This document shows, piece after piece, positions 8,615 to 16,137 of a DNA stretch of 31,222 bases. A program made the position numbers and the translations under genes. The stretch comes from Galactobacter sp. GTDB lineage: Bacteria; Actinomycetota; Actinomycetes; Actinomycetales; Micrococcaceae. The DNA is taken from the NCBI RefSeq assembly GCF_022712295.1, contig NZ_JALAGT010000029.1:1-31222 (forward strand). The letters are read 5' to 3'. The stretch's first letter is position 1, and each line of letters opens with the position of its first letter. The notes under the pieces are model-generated. The model saw nothing but the letters and a program-made list of their open reading frames with translations. It did not search any database and was not told the origin of the DNA.

Positions 8615-8922
8615 CGGTTTCCCTCCTTGGCGGTGTTGTCAGCGGTATCCAGCTCAGGGCGAGGTGCGCCCGCCGGGTAGGTGGCCAGGAAGTCATAGGT
8701 GACCGTGTTGCGCAGGGCGTTGAACCACTTGCGGCAGCCAGCACCGTGCAACCAGCGTTCCGCGAGGACACCACGGGTGTTCTCGCGGTAGAAGAGGTAC
8801 TCCGCCCACTCCCGGTCATTGAGGGCCGACGGGTCCTCCGGGTAGGGGACGTGGGCCTGGCCGCCGTAGTGGAACTCGGTCTCGTCGCGCGGGCCGCAAT
8901 GGGGGCATTCGATCAGAAGCAT
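8611..8922 (-). CDS. soxD: Heterotetrameric sarcosine oxidase, delta subunit (zinc-binding)
   Basis: 103 residues beginning MLLIECPHCGPRDETEF. The zinc ligands known for SoxD (Cys6, Cys9, His59, Cys63) fall at exactly those positions here: C6, C9, H59 and C63 in WLHGAGCRKWFN. It is a small structural subunit. AAGGA sits 10 bases upstream of ATG 8922, 28 bases after soxB, and its stop overlaps soxA. Confidence 0.96.
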   Translation of the reverse strand: MLLIECPHCGPRDETEFHYGGQAHVPYPEDPSALNDREWAEYLFYRENTRGVLAERWLHGAGCRKWFNALRNTVTYDFLATYPAGAPRPELDTADNTAKEGNR

Positions 8923-8950
8923 CTTTTTTGATCCTTAGGCTGCGTGTGCG

Positions 8951-10168
8951 TCAGTGGGCCACGGCGGCGGCGCCGTGTTCGTCGATGAGGTGGCCGGTCT
9001 CGAAACGCTCCAGGGAGAACGGGGCGTTCAAAGGGTGGGGCTCATCGTTGGCGATGGTGTGGGCAAAGGTGTATCCGGCGGCCGGCGTTCCCTTGAAGCC
9101 GCCGGTGCCCCAGCCGCAGTTGACGTAGAGCTGGTCGACTTCACTCTTGGAGATGATCGGGGAGGCGTCCAGGGTGACGTCCACGATGCCGCCCCAGGTA
9201 CGCAGCAGGTGTGCGCGGGAGAAGATCGGGAAGAGCTCCACGGCTGCGGCCATCTGCTCCTCGATCACGTGGAAGGCACCGCGTTGGCCGTAACCCACGT
9301 AGGAGTCCACGCCTGCGCCCATGACGAGTTCGCCCTTGTGCGCCTGCGAGACGTAGACGTGCACGTGGTTGGACATGACCACTGTGGGGTGGACCGGTTC
9401 GAAGAGCTCGGAGACCAGGGCCTGCAGCGGGTGGGACTGGACGGGCAGCTTCACGCCGGCCGACTCGGCGATCGGCGAGGAGGAGCCGGCCGCCGCCAAA
9501 GCGACCTTGCCTGCCGAGATGTTGCCGCGGTTGGTGCGGACGCCAACGGCCTTGCCGTTGACCACGTCGATGCCCTGGACCTCGCAATTCTGGATGAGAT
9601 CGATGCCGAACTCGTCGCACTTGCGGGCCAGCGCCCAGGCCACGTGGTCGTGCTTGGCGATGCCTGCACGAGGCTGGTAGGTGCCGCCCATGACGGGGTA
9701 GCGGATGTCGTCGCCGATGTTGATGATGGGGCAGACTTCCTTGACCTGCTGCGGGTCCAGCCATTCGGCGTCCACGCCGTTGAGCTGGTTCGCGTTGACG
9801 CGGCGCTTGGAGTCACGCACGTCCTGCAGTGTGTGATCCAGGTTGAGGCAGCCGCGCTGGGAGAAGAGGAAGTCGTACTCCAGTTCCTCCGGCAGTCCCT
9901 CCCACAGCTTCAGCGAGTGCTCGTAGATGCCTGCGGACTCGTCCCAGAGGTAGTTGGAACGGATGATGGTGGTGTTGCGGGCCATGTTCCCGCCTGCCAG
10001 CCATCCCTTCTCCAACACTGCGACGTTGGTGATGCCATGATTCTTGGCCAGGTAGTAAGCCGTGGCCAGGCCGTGGCCGCCACCTCCCACGATCACCACA
10101 TCGTAGGAAGATTTGGGCTCCGGGTTGTGCCAGAGGAAATCCGGGTGTTCCGGAAGCATGTCCGCCAT
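8951..10168 (-). CDS. soxB: Heterotetrameric sarcosine oxidase, beta subunit (FAD/FMN)
   Basis: 405 residues, typical SoxB length. The FAD-binding motif VVIVGGGGHGLATAYYL spans about 24-40. His173 in AGIAKHDHVAW matches the histidine that carries covalent FMN in corynebacterial sarcosine oxidase (U-96). Other family blocks are YQPRAGI, VYVSQAHKGELVMGAG, TWGGIVDVTLDASPII and NCGWGTGGFKGTPAAG. It oxidises the N-methyl group of sarcosine; electrons pass from FAD to FMN and then to oxygen, giving hydrogen peroxide. ATG 10168 follows the glyA stop after one base, so the two are probably coupled. Confidence 0.97.
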   Translation of the reverse strand: MADMLPEHPDFLWHNPEPKSSYDVVIVGGGGHGLATAYYLAKNHGITNVAVLEKGWLAGGNMARNTTIIRSNYLWDESAGIYEHSLKLWEGLPEELEYDFLFSQRGCLNLDHTLQDVRDSKRRVNANQLNGVDAEWLDPQQVKEVCPIINIGDDIRYPVMGGTYQPRAGIAKHDHVAWALARKCDEFGIDLIQNCEVQGIDVVNGKAVGVRTNRGNISAGKVALAAAGSSSPIAESAGVKLPVQSHPLQALVSELFEPVHPTVVMSNHVHVYVSQAHKGELVMGAGVDSYVGYGQRGAFHVIEEQMAAAVELFPIFSRAHLLRTWGGIVDVTLDASPIISKSEVDQLYVNCGWGTGGFKGTPAAGYTFAHTIANDEPHPLNAPFSLERFETGHLIDEHGAAAVAH

Positions 10169-10169
10169 G

Positions 10170-11504
10170 TCAGTTGTCTCCCATCGGGGTCAGGCCGGGG
10201 TAGAGGGGGTGGGCTTCAGCCAAGGCGGTCACGCGCTCACGCAGTCCGTCGAGGGTGTCCTGAGGTGCTCCGCCGGACTGGGTTCCGGCGATCAGCGCCT
10301 GAGCAATGATGTCCGCGACCTCGACGAAGTCCTCGCGGTTGAAGCCGCGGGCCGCGAGGGCTGGAGTGCCGATGCGCAGGCCGGAGGTCACCACCGGAGG
10401 GCGGGGGTCGTTGGGAACCGCGTTGCGGTTGACCGTGATGTCGATCGCCGCCAGGAGGTCCTCGCCCTCCTGACCGTTGATGACGGAGTCCTTCAGGTCC
10501 ACGAGCACCAGGTGAACGTCGGTGCCACCGGTCAGGACGCTGATGCCGGTGGCGGCAACGTCGTCCTGCAGCAGGCGGTCGGCCAGGATGGAGGCACCCT
10601 GCAGGGTGCGCTGCTGTCGGTCCTTGAAGTCCTCGGATGCGGCGATCTTGAAGGCCACGGCCTTACCGGCGATCACGTGTTCAAGGGGTCCGCCCTGCTG
10701 GCCCGGGAACACGGCGGAGTTGATCTTCTTCGCGACGTCGGCATCGTTGGTGAGGATGATGCCGCCGCGGGGACCGCCCAGGGTCTTGTGCGTAGTGGAG
10801 GTGACCACGTGGGCGTGAGGGACCGGGTTGGGGTGCAGCCCCGTGGCCACCAGCCCGGCGAAGTGGGCCATGTCCACCATGAGGTAGGCGCCCACCTCGT
10901 CCGCGATCTCGCGGAAGCGTGCGAAATCCAGTTGACGGGGGTAGGCGGACCAGCCGGCCACGATCAGTTTGGGCTGACGCTCGCGGGCCACGGCCGCGAC
11001 GTTGTCCATGTCGATGCGGTTGGTCTCGGGGTCCACACCATAGGAGGCCACATCGTAGAGGCGTCCGGAGAAGTTGATCTTCATGCCGTGGGTCAGGTGG
11101 CCGCCGTGCGCCAGGTCGAGGCCGAGGATCGTGTCGCCAGGGCGGATGAGCGCGTGCATCACGGAGGCGTTGGCCTGGGCGCCGGAGTGCGGCTGGACGT
11201 TGGCGTACTCGGCGCCGAAGAGTGCCTTGACGCGGTTGATCGCCAGCGTCTCCAGGGTGTCCACGTGCTCGCAGCCACCGTAGTAGCGCCGGCCCGGGTA
11301 GCCCTCCGCATACTTGTTGGTGAGGACCGAGCCCTGCGCCTCCATGACCGCGAGCGCGGTGTGGTTCTCGGACGCGATCATCTCCAGGCCGCCGCGCTGG
11401 CGGTCCAGTTCGGCGTCGATACCGGCAGCAACTTCGGGGTCGATCTGGGACAGGTGGGCGGTCAATTCGGCGGGAACCGTGGTGGCGTCAGCCGCGATGG
11501 TCAT
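10170..11504 (-). CDS. glyA: Serine hydroxymethyltransferase, sarcosine-operon copy
   Basis: 444 residues. This PLP enzyme interconverts serine plus THF with glycine plus 5,10-methylene-THF. The PLP lysine is K240 in VVTSTTHKTLGGPRGG; other motifs are LEMIASENH, KYAEGYPGRRYYGG, VQPHSGAQANASV and LMVDMAHFAGLVA. As first gene of glyA-soxBDAG it can use the glycine and methylene-THF made by sarcosine oxidase to make serine. It is transcribed divergently from a GntR regulator, across a 172-base region with candidate operators. It may be a second, pathway-specific copy in the genome, which this window cannot show. Confidence 0.97.
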   Translation of the reverse strand: MTIAADATTVPAELTAHLSQIDPEVAAGIDAELDRQRGGLEMIASENHTALAVMEAQGSVLTNKYAEGYPGRRYYGGCEHVDTLETLAINRVKALFGAEYANVQPHSGAQANASVMHALIRPGDTILGLDLAHGGHLTHGMKINFSGRLYDVASYGVDPETNRIDMDNVAAVARERQPKLIVAGWSAYPRQLDFARFREIADEVGAYLMVDMAHFAGLVATGLHPNPVPHAHVVTSTTHKTLGGPRGGIILTNDADVAKKINSAVFPGQQGGPLEHVIAGKAVAFKIAASEDFKDRQQRTLQGASILADRLLQDDVAATGISVLTGGTDVHLVLVDLKDSVINGQEGEDLLAAIDITVNRNAVPNDPRPPVVTSGLRIGTPALAARGFNREDFVEVADIIAQALIAGTQSGGAPQDTLDGLRERVTALAEAHPLYPGLTPMGDN

Positions 11505-11614
11505 CGGGATCCTCGTCTTCTGTTGGGGATCTGGTTCTCAGTTGTCACACCCGGGCACTACTGCGGTCTGGTCAACAACTGATATATCTGATTGTGATCA
11601 GGCTAGGATGGAGA

Positions 11615-11644
11615 CTGACGTCACGTCAAGGCTGCATACATACT
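11615..11644 (+). promoter_or_regulatory. Candidate promoter for the GntR gene
   Basis: CTGACG (11615-11620) and CATACT (11639-11644) are separated by 18 bases and lie 33 bases upstream of the GTG start. The match to TTGACA/TATAAT is moderate. No equally good element was found for glyA on the other strand, although TTGACC occurs there on the minus strand. Confidence 0.35.
11616..11628. promoter_or_regulatory. 13-bp palindrome, candidate GntR operator
   Basis: TGACGT-C-ACGTCA is a perfect 6+1+6 inverted repeat in the divergent glyA/gntR intergenic region, 49 bases before the regulator's start. GntR/FCD regulators usually bind short palindromes in the divergent promoter region next to their own gene. 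It overlaps the -35 element of the candidate plus-strand promoter, which would suit autorepression. Confidence 0.5.
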
Positions 11645-11676
11645 GTTTACAACGGCCGCGTCACGAAGGGACGGAA

Positions 11677-12342
11677 GTGAGCACTGTCAGCACCACCGAA
11701 ACACCCGCGACGCCACTGTCAGAATCGGCGTACACCCTCCTCCGGGACAGGATCGTCTTCCTGGAGATCGCCCCCGGCCAGCCCGTGAACGAGGCCTCCA
11801 TCGCCGCCGAGCTCGGCATCGGCCGAACGCCCGTGCGTGAGGCACTCAAGCGCCTCGAGGCCGACCACCTCGTGGTGTCCTATCCGCGCCGTGGAACCTT
11901 CGCCTCCAACGTTGACCTTTCGGAACTCAACGATCTCGCGGAGATCCGGCGCAAGCTGGAACCCGTCGCAGCCCGGCGAGCTGCGGCCGGGCAGGGCGGG
12001 GATTTCCGAGCGCAGATCGAGGAGACCATCGCCTCCCTCGATGCGGAACGCCTTCAATTGGATCGGGCCACGCTGCTGCGCACCGACACCGAGGTGCACC
12101 GACTGATCTATGCGTCCTCGGGCAACGGCCACCTCGTGGAGACGCTGATGCGCCTGGACGACTTGGTCACCCGCATCTGGGGAACCGTGCTGGATCGACT
12201 CAACGACATCACCGACAACGTCGCGGAACACCGGGCCCTGCTGCAGGCTGTCTTGGATGGCGACCCCGACTTGGCCGAGCGCTTGGCGGAGGAACACGTG
12301 GACCACTTCACGTCCTCGGTGCAGTCGGCGCTCTCCCGCTGA
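11677..12342 (+). CDS. GntR-family regulator, FCD (FadR) subfamily
   Basis: 221 residues from GTG 11677, preceded by AAGGGACGGAA. The winged helix-turn-helix spans about 15-78 (AYTLLRDRIVFLEIAPG, VNEASIAAELGIGRTPVREA, VSYPRRGTFAS). The FCD ligand domain follows with its usual metal ligands D137, H141, H185 and H207. It is the only gene on the plus strand in this half and diverges from glyA-soxBDAG, so it probably controls sarcosine/glycine catabolism in response to a small carboxylate or amino-acid ligand. The open frame extends upstream to 11314, inside glyA antisense; that part is rejected because it has no regulator homology and no ribosome site. Confidence 0.93.
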   Translation: MSTVSTTETPATPLSESAYTLLRDRIVFLEIAPGQPVNEASIAAELGIGRTPVREALKRLEADHLVVSYPRRGTFASNVDLSELNDLAEIRRKLEPVAARRAAAGQGGDFRAQIEETIASLDAERLQLDRATLLRTDTEVHRLIYASSGNGHLVETLMRLDDLVTRIWGTVLDRLNDITDNVAEHRALLQAVLDGDPDLAERLAEEHVDHFTSSVQSALSR

Positions 12343-12413
12343 GCGACCCAATCGGCTGCTGCATTCGTCCGCAGCGCAGGCCTCTCCTGGCGCAGCGTCG
12401 GTCGGAACTCTGC

Positions 12414-12444
12414 CGTCGGGAGATCCGCGCAAGTTCTCCCGACG
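12414..12444 (+). terminator. Hairpin after the GntR gene
   Basis: Perfect 10-bp arms CGTCGGGAGA and TCTCCCGACG with an 11-base loop begin 71 bases after the gntR stop. No T-run follows, so it may be Rho-assisted or only stabilise the 3' end. The arms share the CCCGACG core with the other hairpins of this window. The rest of 12,343-12,513 holds no supported gene. Confidence 0.55.
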
Positions 12445-12513
12445 CTGGAGTCCTTCCCGACGCTACGTCCATAACTCCCTGCACTGGCTCCGGCCTGCCC
12501 TGGAGCAGTCGGA

Positions 12514-12575
12514 AAAGGTGCCCGACGCCGCCCACCCAAGTTGGCAGCGTCGGGCACCCTTGCTGGTTGGCCGCG
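12514..12575 (-). repeat. 62-bp direct repeat, left copy, containing a terminator hairpin
   Basis: This copy differs from the right copy (13,300-13,361) at about 8 of 62 positions. It contains a hairpin with 16-bp arms at 12,517-12,532 and 12,543-12,558 that both carry GTGCCCGACG or its complement. The one mismatch becomes a G-U wobble in the minus-strand transcript, and TTTT follows on that strand. It therefore fits as terminator of the gene at 12,603-13,139, and perhaps also of gntR from the other side. Together the two copies bracket a low-GC gene. Confidence 0.8.
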
Positions 12576-12602
12576 TACAGGCCACCCACCTTGGAGCCTC
12601 CG

Positions 12603-13139
12603 TCACTTCAGCGGCGGAATATAGTTCTCATCCTCCAACGGCTCGTACTCGAACCCGTCGATGCCACGCGCAAGTAGACCATCCAGGACGCGATTGCTCA
12701 TGACCCACGCAAAACTGGTCTTTCCCTTACGCCAGTTCCAGGAACTGATCTCACCCTTGCCGGTCAGACTCGGCACAAAACCCACATAGCCCTCAATGGG
12801 TCCCTTCCGTCGATCGATCAAATCGATCTCATAGGTCTTCACATCGGCCACACCCAACTCAGCAACCGCTTGCGCGAAACGACGCGACACCGGCTGCGAC
12901 TCCAAACCACCACTCCATAGAATGTCGCCGTGGCGCTTACCCTTTGCATCGGTATTGCGCTCAAACCAAACATTGAACGGTATATCCTCAAGATTACCGC
13001 ATGCAATCACATCGTAGACCTCGCGACCATCATCCAACGTAGGACTTCCATACTCCGGCCGCCCCTCCCAGGAGGGTACCACCCAGAGATCAGTTGTGGC
13101 GTTTTTGGCCATCACTTCATACCACTCACTTGTCAACAT
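12603..13139 (-). CDS. Uncharacterised protein, possibly an orphan immunity protein
   Basis: 178 residues from ATG 13139, which has AGGTGG about 6 bases upstream; a GTG at 13148 is the alternative. I do not recognise it with certainty. It is soluble, with no signal peptide or membrane segment, and is Trp-rich (WYEV, LWVVPSWEG, SSWNWRKG). Its layout resembles Imm11/DUF1629- or Imm43-like immunity proteins: an N-terminal segment with tandem W/P/Y residues, and a C-terminal FAWVMSNRVLDGLLARGIDGFEYEPL block like their 'S..v...l...g..g..f.p' ending. This is a weak inference. G+C is visibly lower than in neighbours and it is followed by an AT-rich leader. No toxin partner lies beside it. It sits between two copies of a 62-bp repeat, consistent with lateral gain. 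Confidence 0.7.
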   Translation of the reverse strand: MLTSEWYEVMAKNATTDLWVVPSWEGRPEYGSPTLDDGREVYDVIACGNLEDIPFNVWFERNTDAKGKRHGDILWSGGLESQPVSRRFAQAVAELGVADVKTYEIDLIDRRKGPIEGYVGFVPSLTGKGEISSWNWRKGKTSFAWVMSNRVLDGLLARGIDGFEYEPLEDENYIPPLK

Positions 13140-13299
13140 ATACGCCACCTACTAGCACTTATAGTATTTCTTGTACTTATTGTGCATACTTTTCTGCTTG
13201 TCTAGAATCCTGCCCTACTGAGGCTTTGATCCGGCCATGACCAGATACAGCATCCGCACACCACTACCGCCGGCGCCCCAGCGCAGCCCTACAACGAAC
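13140..13299. other. AT-rich leader of the putative immunity gene
   Basis: About 160 bases without a gene. The part nearest the gene (13,141-13,210) is far more AT-rich than the rest of the window and probably holds its promoter. On the minus strand TACTAT occurs about 30 bases before the start as a possible -10, but I see no good -35 partner. Confidence 0.4.
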
Positions 13300-13361
13300 A
13301 AAGGCGCCCGACGCCACCAACCTGAGTTGGCGGCGTCGGGCACCTTTGTTGGTTGGCCGCG
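13300..13361 (-). repeat. 62-bp direct repeat, right copy, containing the ftsH terminator
   Basis: Right-hand copy of the repeat at 12,514-12,575. It forms a 22-bp stem (13,300-13,321 with 13,326-13,347, loop of 4). Its two mismatches on the plus strand become G-U wobbles in the minus-strand transcript, so it is built to fold in the ftsH mRNA. It starts just past the ftsH stop codon and therefore fits as the ftsH terminator. One arm carries exact GTGCCCGACG (complement at 13,334-13,343) and the other the variant GCGCCCGACG. Confidence 0.85.
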
Positions 13362-13368
13362 GAAGAGG

Positions 13369-15318
13369 TCAGTCCTGCAGGCGCAGCGACTGTCCGGTCA
13401 CGGGCTCGATATCCTGGCCCGGACGCTCGTCGTGGAAGAGCCAGGTGCGGCGCTCGGGCAGCTTCACCACGTCGGCGAAGATGACGTCGAGCTCCTTCTG
13501 GTTCAGCGTCTCCTTCTCCAGCAGTTCCTTGGCCAGGCGGTCAAGCACGTGGCGGTTCTGGGTCAGGGCGATGTAGGCCTCACCGTGGGCGGCGCCCATC
13601 AACGTGCGGACCTCGGAGTCCACCGTGGAGGCGGTGCCGTCGGAGAAGTCGCGGCCGCCACCGCCGCCGCCACCCATGAAGGGCTCGGTGTCCTGGCTGC
13701 CGAGCTTCACGACGCCGACGGAGGAGCTCATGCCGTAGTCGGTGACCATCTTCCGGGCCGTGTCTGTGGCCTTCTCGATGTCGTTGGAGGCGCCGGTGGA
13801 GGGGTCGTGGAACACTAGTTCCTCCGCCACGCGGCCGCCCATGGCGTAGGCCAGCTGGTCGAGCAGTTCCTCGCGGGTGACCGAGTAGCGGTCCTCGTCC
13901 GGGACCACCATGGTGTAGCCCAGGGCGCGACCGCGCGGCAGAATCGTCACCTTGGTCACGGGCGCCGAATGGCGGGAGGCCGCCGCCACCAATGCGTGAC
14001 CACCCTCGTGATACGCGGTGACCTGACGGTCGTGCTCCTTCATCAGGCGGGTGCGCTTCTGCGGGCCGGCCATGACGCGGTCGATGGCCTCGTCCAAGGC
14101 GCGATCGTCGATCAGCTGCGCATTGGAGCGCGCGGTCAGCAGTGCCGCCTCGTTGAGCACATTGGCCAGCTCTGCGCCGGTGTAGCCGGGGGTCTTCTTC
14201 GCCACGGACTTCAGGTCGGCGGAGTCGGCCAGGGGCTTGCCGCGGGAGTGCACGGCGAGGATGGCCTCGCGGCCCTTCAGGTCGGGGGCCTCCACGGCGA
14301 TCTGGCGATCGAAACGGCCGGGACGCAGCAGCGCGGGGTCCAGGACGTCGGGCCGGTTGGTGCCGGCCATCAGGATGACGTTGGTGGTGGCGTCGAAGCC
14401 GTCCATCTCCACCAGCAGCTGGTTCAGCGTCTGCTCGCGCTCGTCGTTACCGCCGCCCACACCGGCGCCACGCTGGCGACCCACGGCGTCGATCTCATCG
14501 ATGAAGATGATGGCCGGGGCGTTGGACTTGGCCTGCTCAAAGAGGTCGCGAACACGAGAAGCACCCACACCGACGAACATCTCGACGAAATCGGAACCGG
14601 AGATGGTGAAGAAGGGAACCTCGGCCTCGCCGGCCACGGCACGGGCCAGCAGGGTCTTACCGGTTCCTGGAGGGCCGTAGAGCAACACACCACGTGGGAT
14701 CTTGGCACCAACGGCCTGGAACTTGGCGGGCTCCTTCAGGAACTCCTTGATCTCCTGGAGTTCCTCGATGGCCTCGTCCACACCGGCCACGTCCTTGAAG
14801 GTCACCTGCGGCATGTCCTTGTTGGCCATCTTGGCCTTGGACTTGCCGAACTGCATGACCTTGCCGCCGCCGCCCTGCATGCGGGACATCAGGAACAGGA
14901 AGAGCCCCAGGATGATGAGCATGGGCAGGATGAGGGAGAGCATGGACGTGAACCAGTTGCTCGTGGCCGGCTTGTCCTTGTAGCCGTCCTTCGGATCCGC
15001 CTCCGCGATGGCCTTGGCGACCTCTTCACCGCGGTCAACGGAGTAGGTGAAGGAGACGTTCTTGCCCTTGTCCTGACCGTCCACGGTGACGTTGGAGTCG
15101 GTCTTCAGCGTGACCCGCTGGGCCTTGTCATCCATGGTGGCCTCGACGACCTTGCCGTCGCTGATCAGCGCCATGCCGTCAGAGGTCGGGATGTTCTTGC
15201 CACCGCTGGGGTTGAGCAGGGACATGCCGAGCAACAGACCGATCACCGCGATGATGGTCCAGAAGTACCACGTCTGGTACAGCTTCTTCTTCTGTGGTTT
15301 CTGCGTCGGTGCATTCAT
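13369..15318 (-). CDS. ftsH: ATP-dependent zinc metalloprotease FtsH
   Basis: 649 residues from ATG 15318. It is a membrane-anchored AAA+ protease that degrades membrane and some soluble proteins. Two transmembrane helices lie at about 17-35 and 124-145, with the extracytoplasmic segment between them. The AAA domain has Walker A GPPGTGKT (215-222), Walker B IIFIDEIDA (about 270) and the GTNRPDVLDPALLRPGRFD second region of homology. The zinc site is HEGGH at about 437-441. A glycine run (EPFMGGGGGGGRDF) lies in the protease domain. The frame stays open to a TTG at 15399; AGGAGG lies about 30 bases before ATG 15318, too far for it, so an earlier start such as the GTG 12 bases upstream cannot be excluded. 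In other Actinobacteria folE normally follows; here a sox cluster intervenes. Confidence 0.96.
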   Translation of the reverse strand: MNAPTQKPQKKKLYQTWYFWTIIAVIGLLLGMSLLNPSGGKNIPTSDGMALISDGKVVEATMDDKAQRVTLKTDSNVTVDGQDKGKNVSFTYSVDRGEEVAKAIAEADPKDGYKDKPATSNWFTSMLSLILPMLIILGLFLFLMSRMQGGGGKVMQFGKSKAKMANKDMPQVTFKDVAGVDEAIEELQEIKEFLKEPAKFQAVGAKIPRGVLLYGPPGTGKTLLARAVAGEAEVPFFTISGSDFVEMFVGVGASRVRDLFEQAKSNAPAIIFIDEIDAVGRQRGAGVGGGNDEREQTLNQLLVEMDGFDATTNVILMAGTNRPDVLDPALLRPGRFDRQIAVEAPDLKGREAILAVHSRGKPLADSADLKSVAKKTPGYTGAELANVLNEAALLTARSNAQLIDDRALDEAIDRVMAGPQKRTRLMKEHDRQVTAYHEGGHALVAAASRHSAPVTKVTILPRGRALGYTMVVPDEDRYSVTREELLDQLAYAMGGRVAEELVFHDPSTGASNDIEKATDTARKMVTDYGMSSSVGVVKLGSQDTEPFMGGGGGGGRDFSDGTASTVDSEVRTLMGAAHGEAYIALTQNRHVLDRLAKELLEKETLNQKELDVIFADVVKLPERRTWLFHDERPGQDIEPVTGQSLRLQD

Positions 15319-15399
15319 AGGTGTGCGCACGCGTGCGGTGCGGTCCGGTCCCTCCTGCTTGGGCGGCGTGTCAGCCGGTCTCACGGGGAGCGCGGCCAA

Positions 15400-15496
15400 G
15401 GCTCCCCACTCTTCTCTACACGAGCGGGGGCACCCAGAAGTTCCAGTTTCACTGGAGGCTTACCCGAATCACAGCCCCCTGTGACGCGCGCCTCAA
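15400..15496 (-). promoter_or_regulatory. ftsH upstream region with two inverted repeats
   Basis: Between the hpt terminator and ftsH lie two perfect inverted repeats: CCAGT-TTC-ACTGG (15,443-15,455) and TCACAG-CCCC-CTGTGA (15,469-15,484). On the minus strand TAGAGA occurs 17 bases after ACTTCT, a weak promoter. These could be operators for stress control of ftsH, but no regulator can be assigned. Confidence 0.35.
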
Positions 15497-15501
15497 AACC
15501 T

Positions 15502-15546
15502 AAGGTGCCCGACGGCGGTGCTCAAGCACCGCTCGTCGGGCACCTT
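15502..15546 (-). terminator. Terminator of hpt
   Basis: A long hairpin whose outer arms are AAGGTGCCCGACG and its exact complement, with inner arms CGGTGC/GCACCG and loop TCAA, separated by a small bulge. On the minus strand it lies 34 bases after the hpt stop and is followed by AGGTTTTG. Both outer arms carry the 10-mer GTGCCCGACG (15,505-15,514 and complement 15,534-15,543). Confidence 0.88.
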
Positions 15547-15579
15547 GCGCGGCGCTTGCGCCCCGGCCTGCGGCCGGGA

Positions 15580-16137
15580 TCAGGCGTTGCGGTAGACGTG
15601 CGGGGCCAGCGTGCCCACGAAGTCCAGGTTGCGGTACTTCTCGGCGAAGTCCAGGCCGTAGCCCACCACGAAGTCGTTGGGGATGTCGCGACCGACGTAC
15701 TTGACGTCGATCTCCACCTTGGCGGCATCCGGCTTGCGCAGCAGCGCGCAGATCTCAACGGAGGCCGGGCCGCGGGAGCGGAGGTTGGAGAGCAGCCAGG
15801 ACAGGGTCAGGCCGGAGTCGATGATGTCCTCGACGATGAGCACGTCGCGGCCCATCAGGTCGGTGTCGAGGTCCTTCAGGATGCGGACCACGCCGGAGGA
15901 CTGCGTGCCGGAGCCGTAGGAGGACACCGCCATGAAGTCCATGGTGACCTGCGAATGCAGCGCGCGAGCAAGATCTGCCATGACCACCACGGCACCCTTG
16001 AGCACGCCGACCAGGAGGAGATCCTTGCCCTCGTAGTCGCGGTCGATCTGGGCGGCGAGGTCGGCAACCACCTGGGCGACCTCGTCCTTGCTCAGCAGGA
16101 TGTTCTCGATGTCTCCGGAGACGTCGTGGGCGTCCAT
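15580..16137 (-). CDS. hpt: Hypoxanthine phosphoribosyltransferase
   Basis: 185 residues. It salvages hypoxanthine and guanine with PRPP to give IMP and GMP. The PRPP-binding motif VLIVEDIIDSGLT lies at 99-111, the flexible-loop segment MAVSSYGSGTQSSG around 69-82, and the purine-contact region KYVGRDIPNDFVVGYGLD near the C-terminus. GAGGAG lies 8 bases upstream of ATG 16137. It sits between tilS and ftsH, the usual actinobacterial order. The 193-base gap to tilS contains a short inverted repeat, TTTCC-GATG-GGAAA (16,208-16,221), and nothing else I can support. Confidence 0.96.
   Translation of the reverse strand: MDAHDVSGDIENILLSKDEVAQVVADLAAQIDRDYEGKDLLLVGVLKGAVVVMADLARALHSQVTMDFMAVSSYGSGTQSSGVVRILKDLDTDLMGRDVLIVEDIIDSGLTLSWLLSNLRSRGPASVEICALLRKPDAAKVEIDVKYVGRDIPNDFVVGYGLDFAEKYRNLDFVGTLAPHVYRNA

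Noticed and set aside
6491..8680. 729-codon open frame on the plus strand across soxA
   Set aside because: It is antisense to a gene with clear SoxA motifs. Long antisense frames are expected from high-GC third-position bias, and its translation is low-complexity Gly/Val/His/Arg with no family signature.
8736..8760. Shared CAGCCAGCACCGTG in soxD and at about 2907
   Set aside because: A single short match, one copy in coding sequence with proper SoxD residues; most likely chance in high-GC DNA.
11505..11676. Glycine riboswitch upstream of glyA
   Set aside because: Only 172 bases separate the divergent starts and I see no tandem aptamer-like conserved cores; a protein operator explains the region better.
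13369..15318. FtsH zinc motif HEGGH instead of HEAGH as a defect
   Set aside because: HExxH is intact and glycine at this position is, as I recall, normal in actinobacterial FtsH, so it is not unusual.
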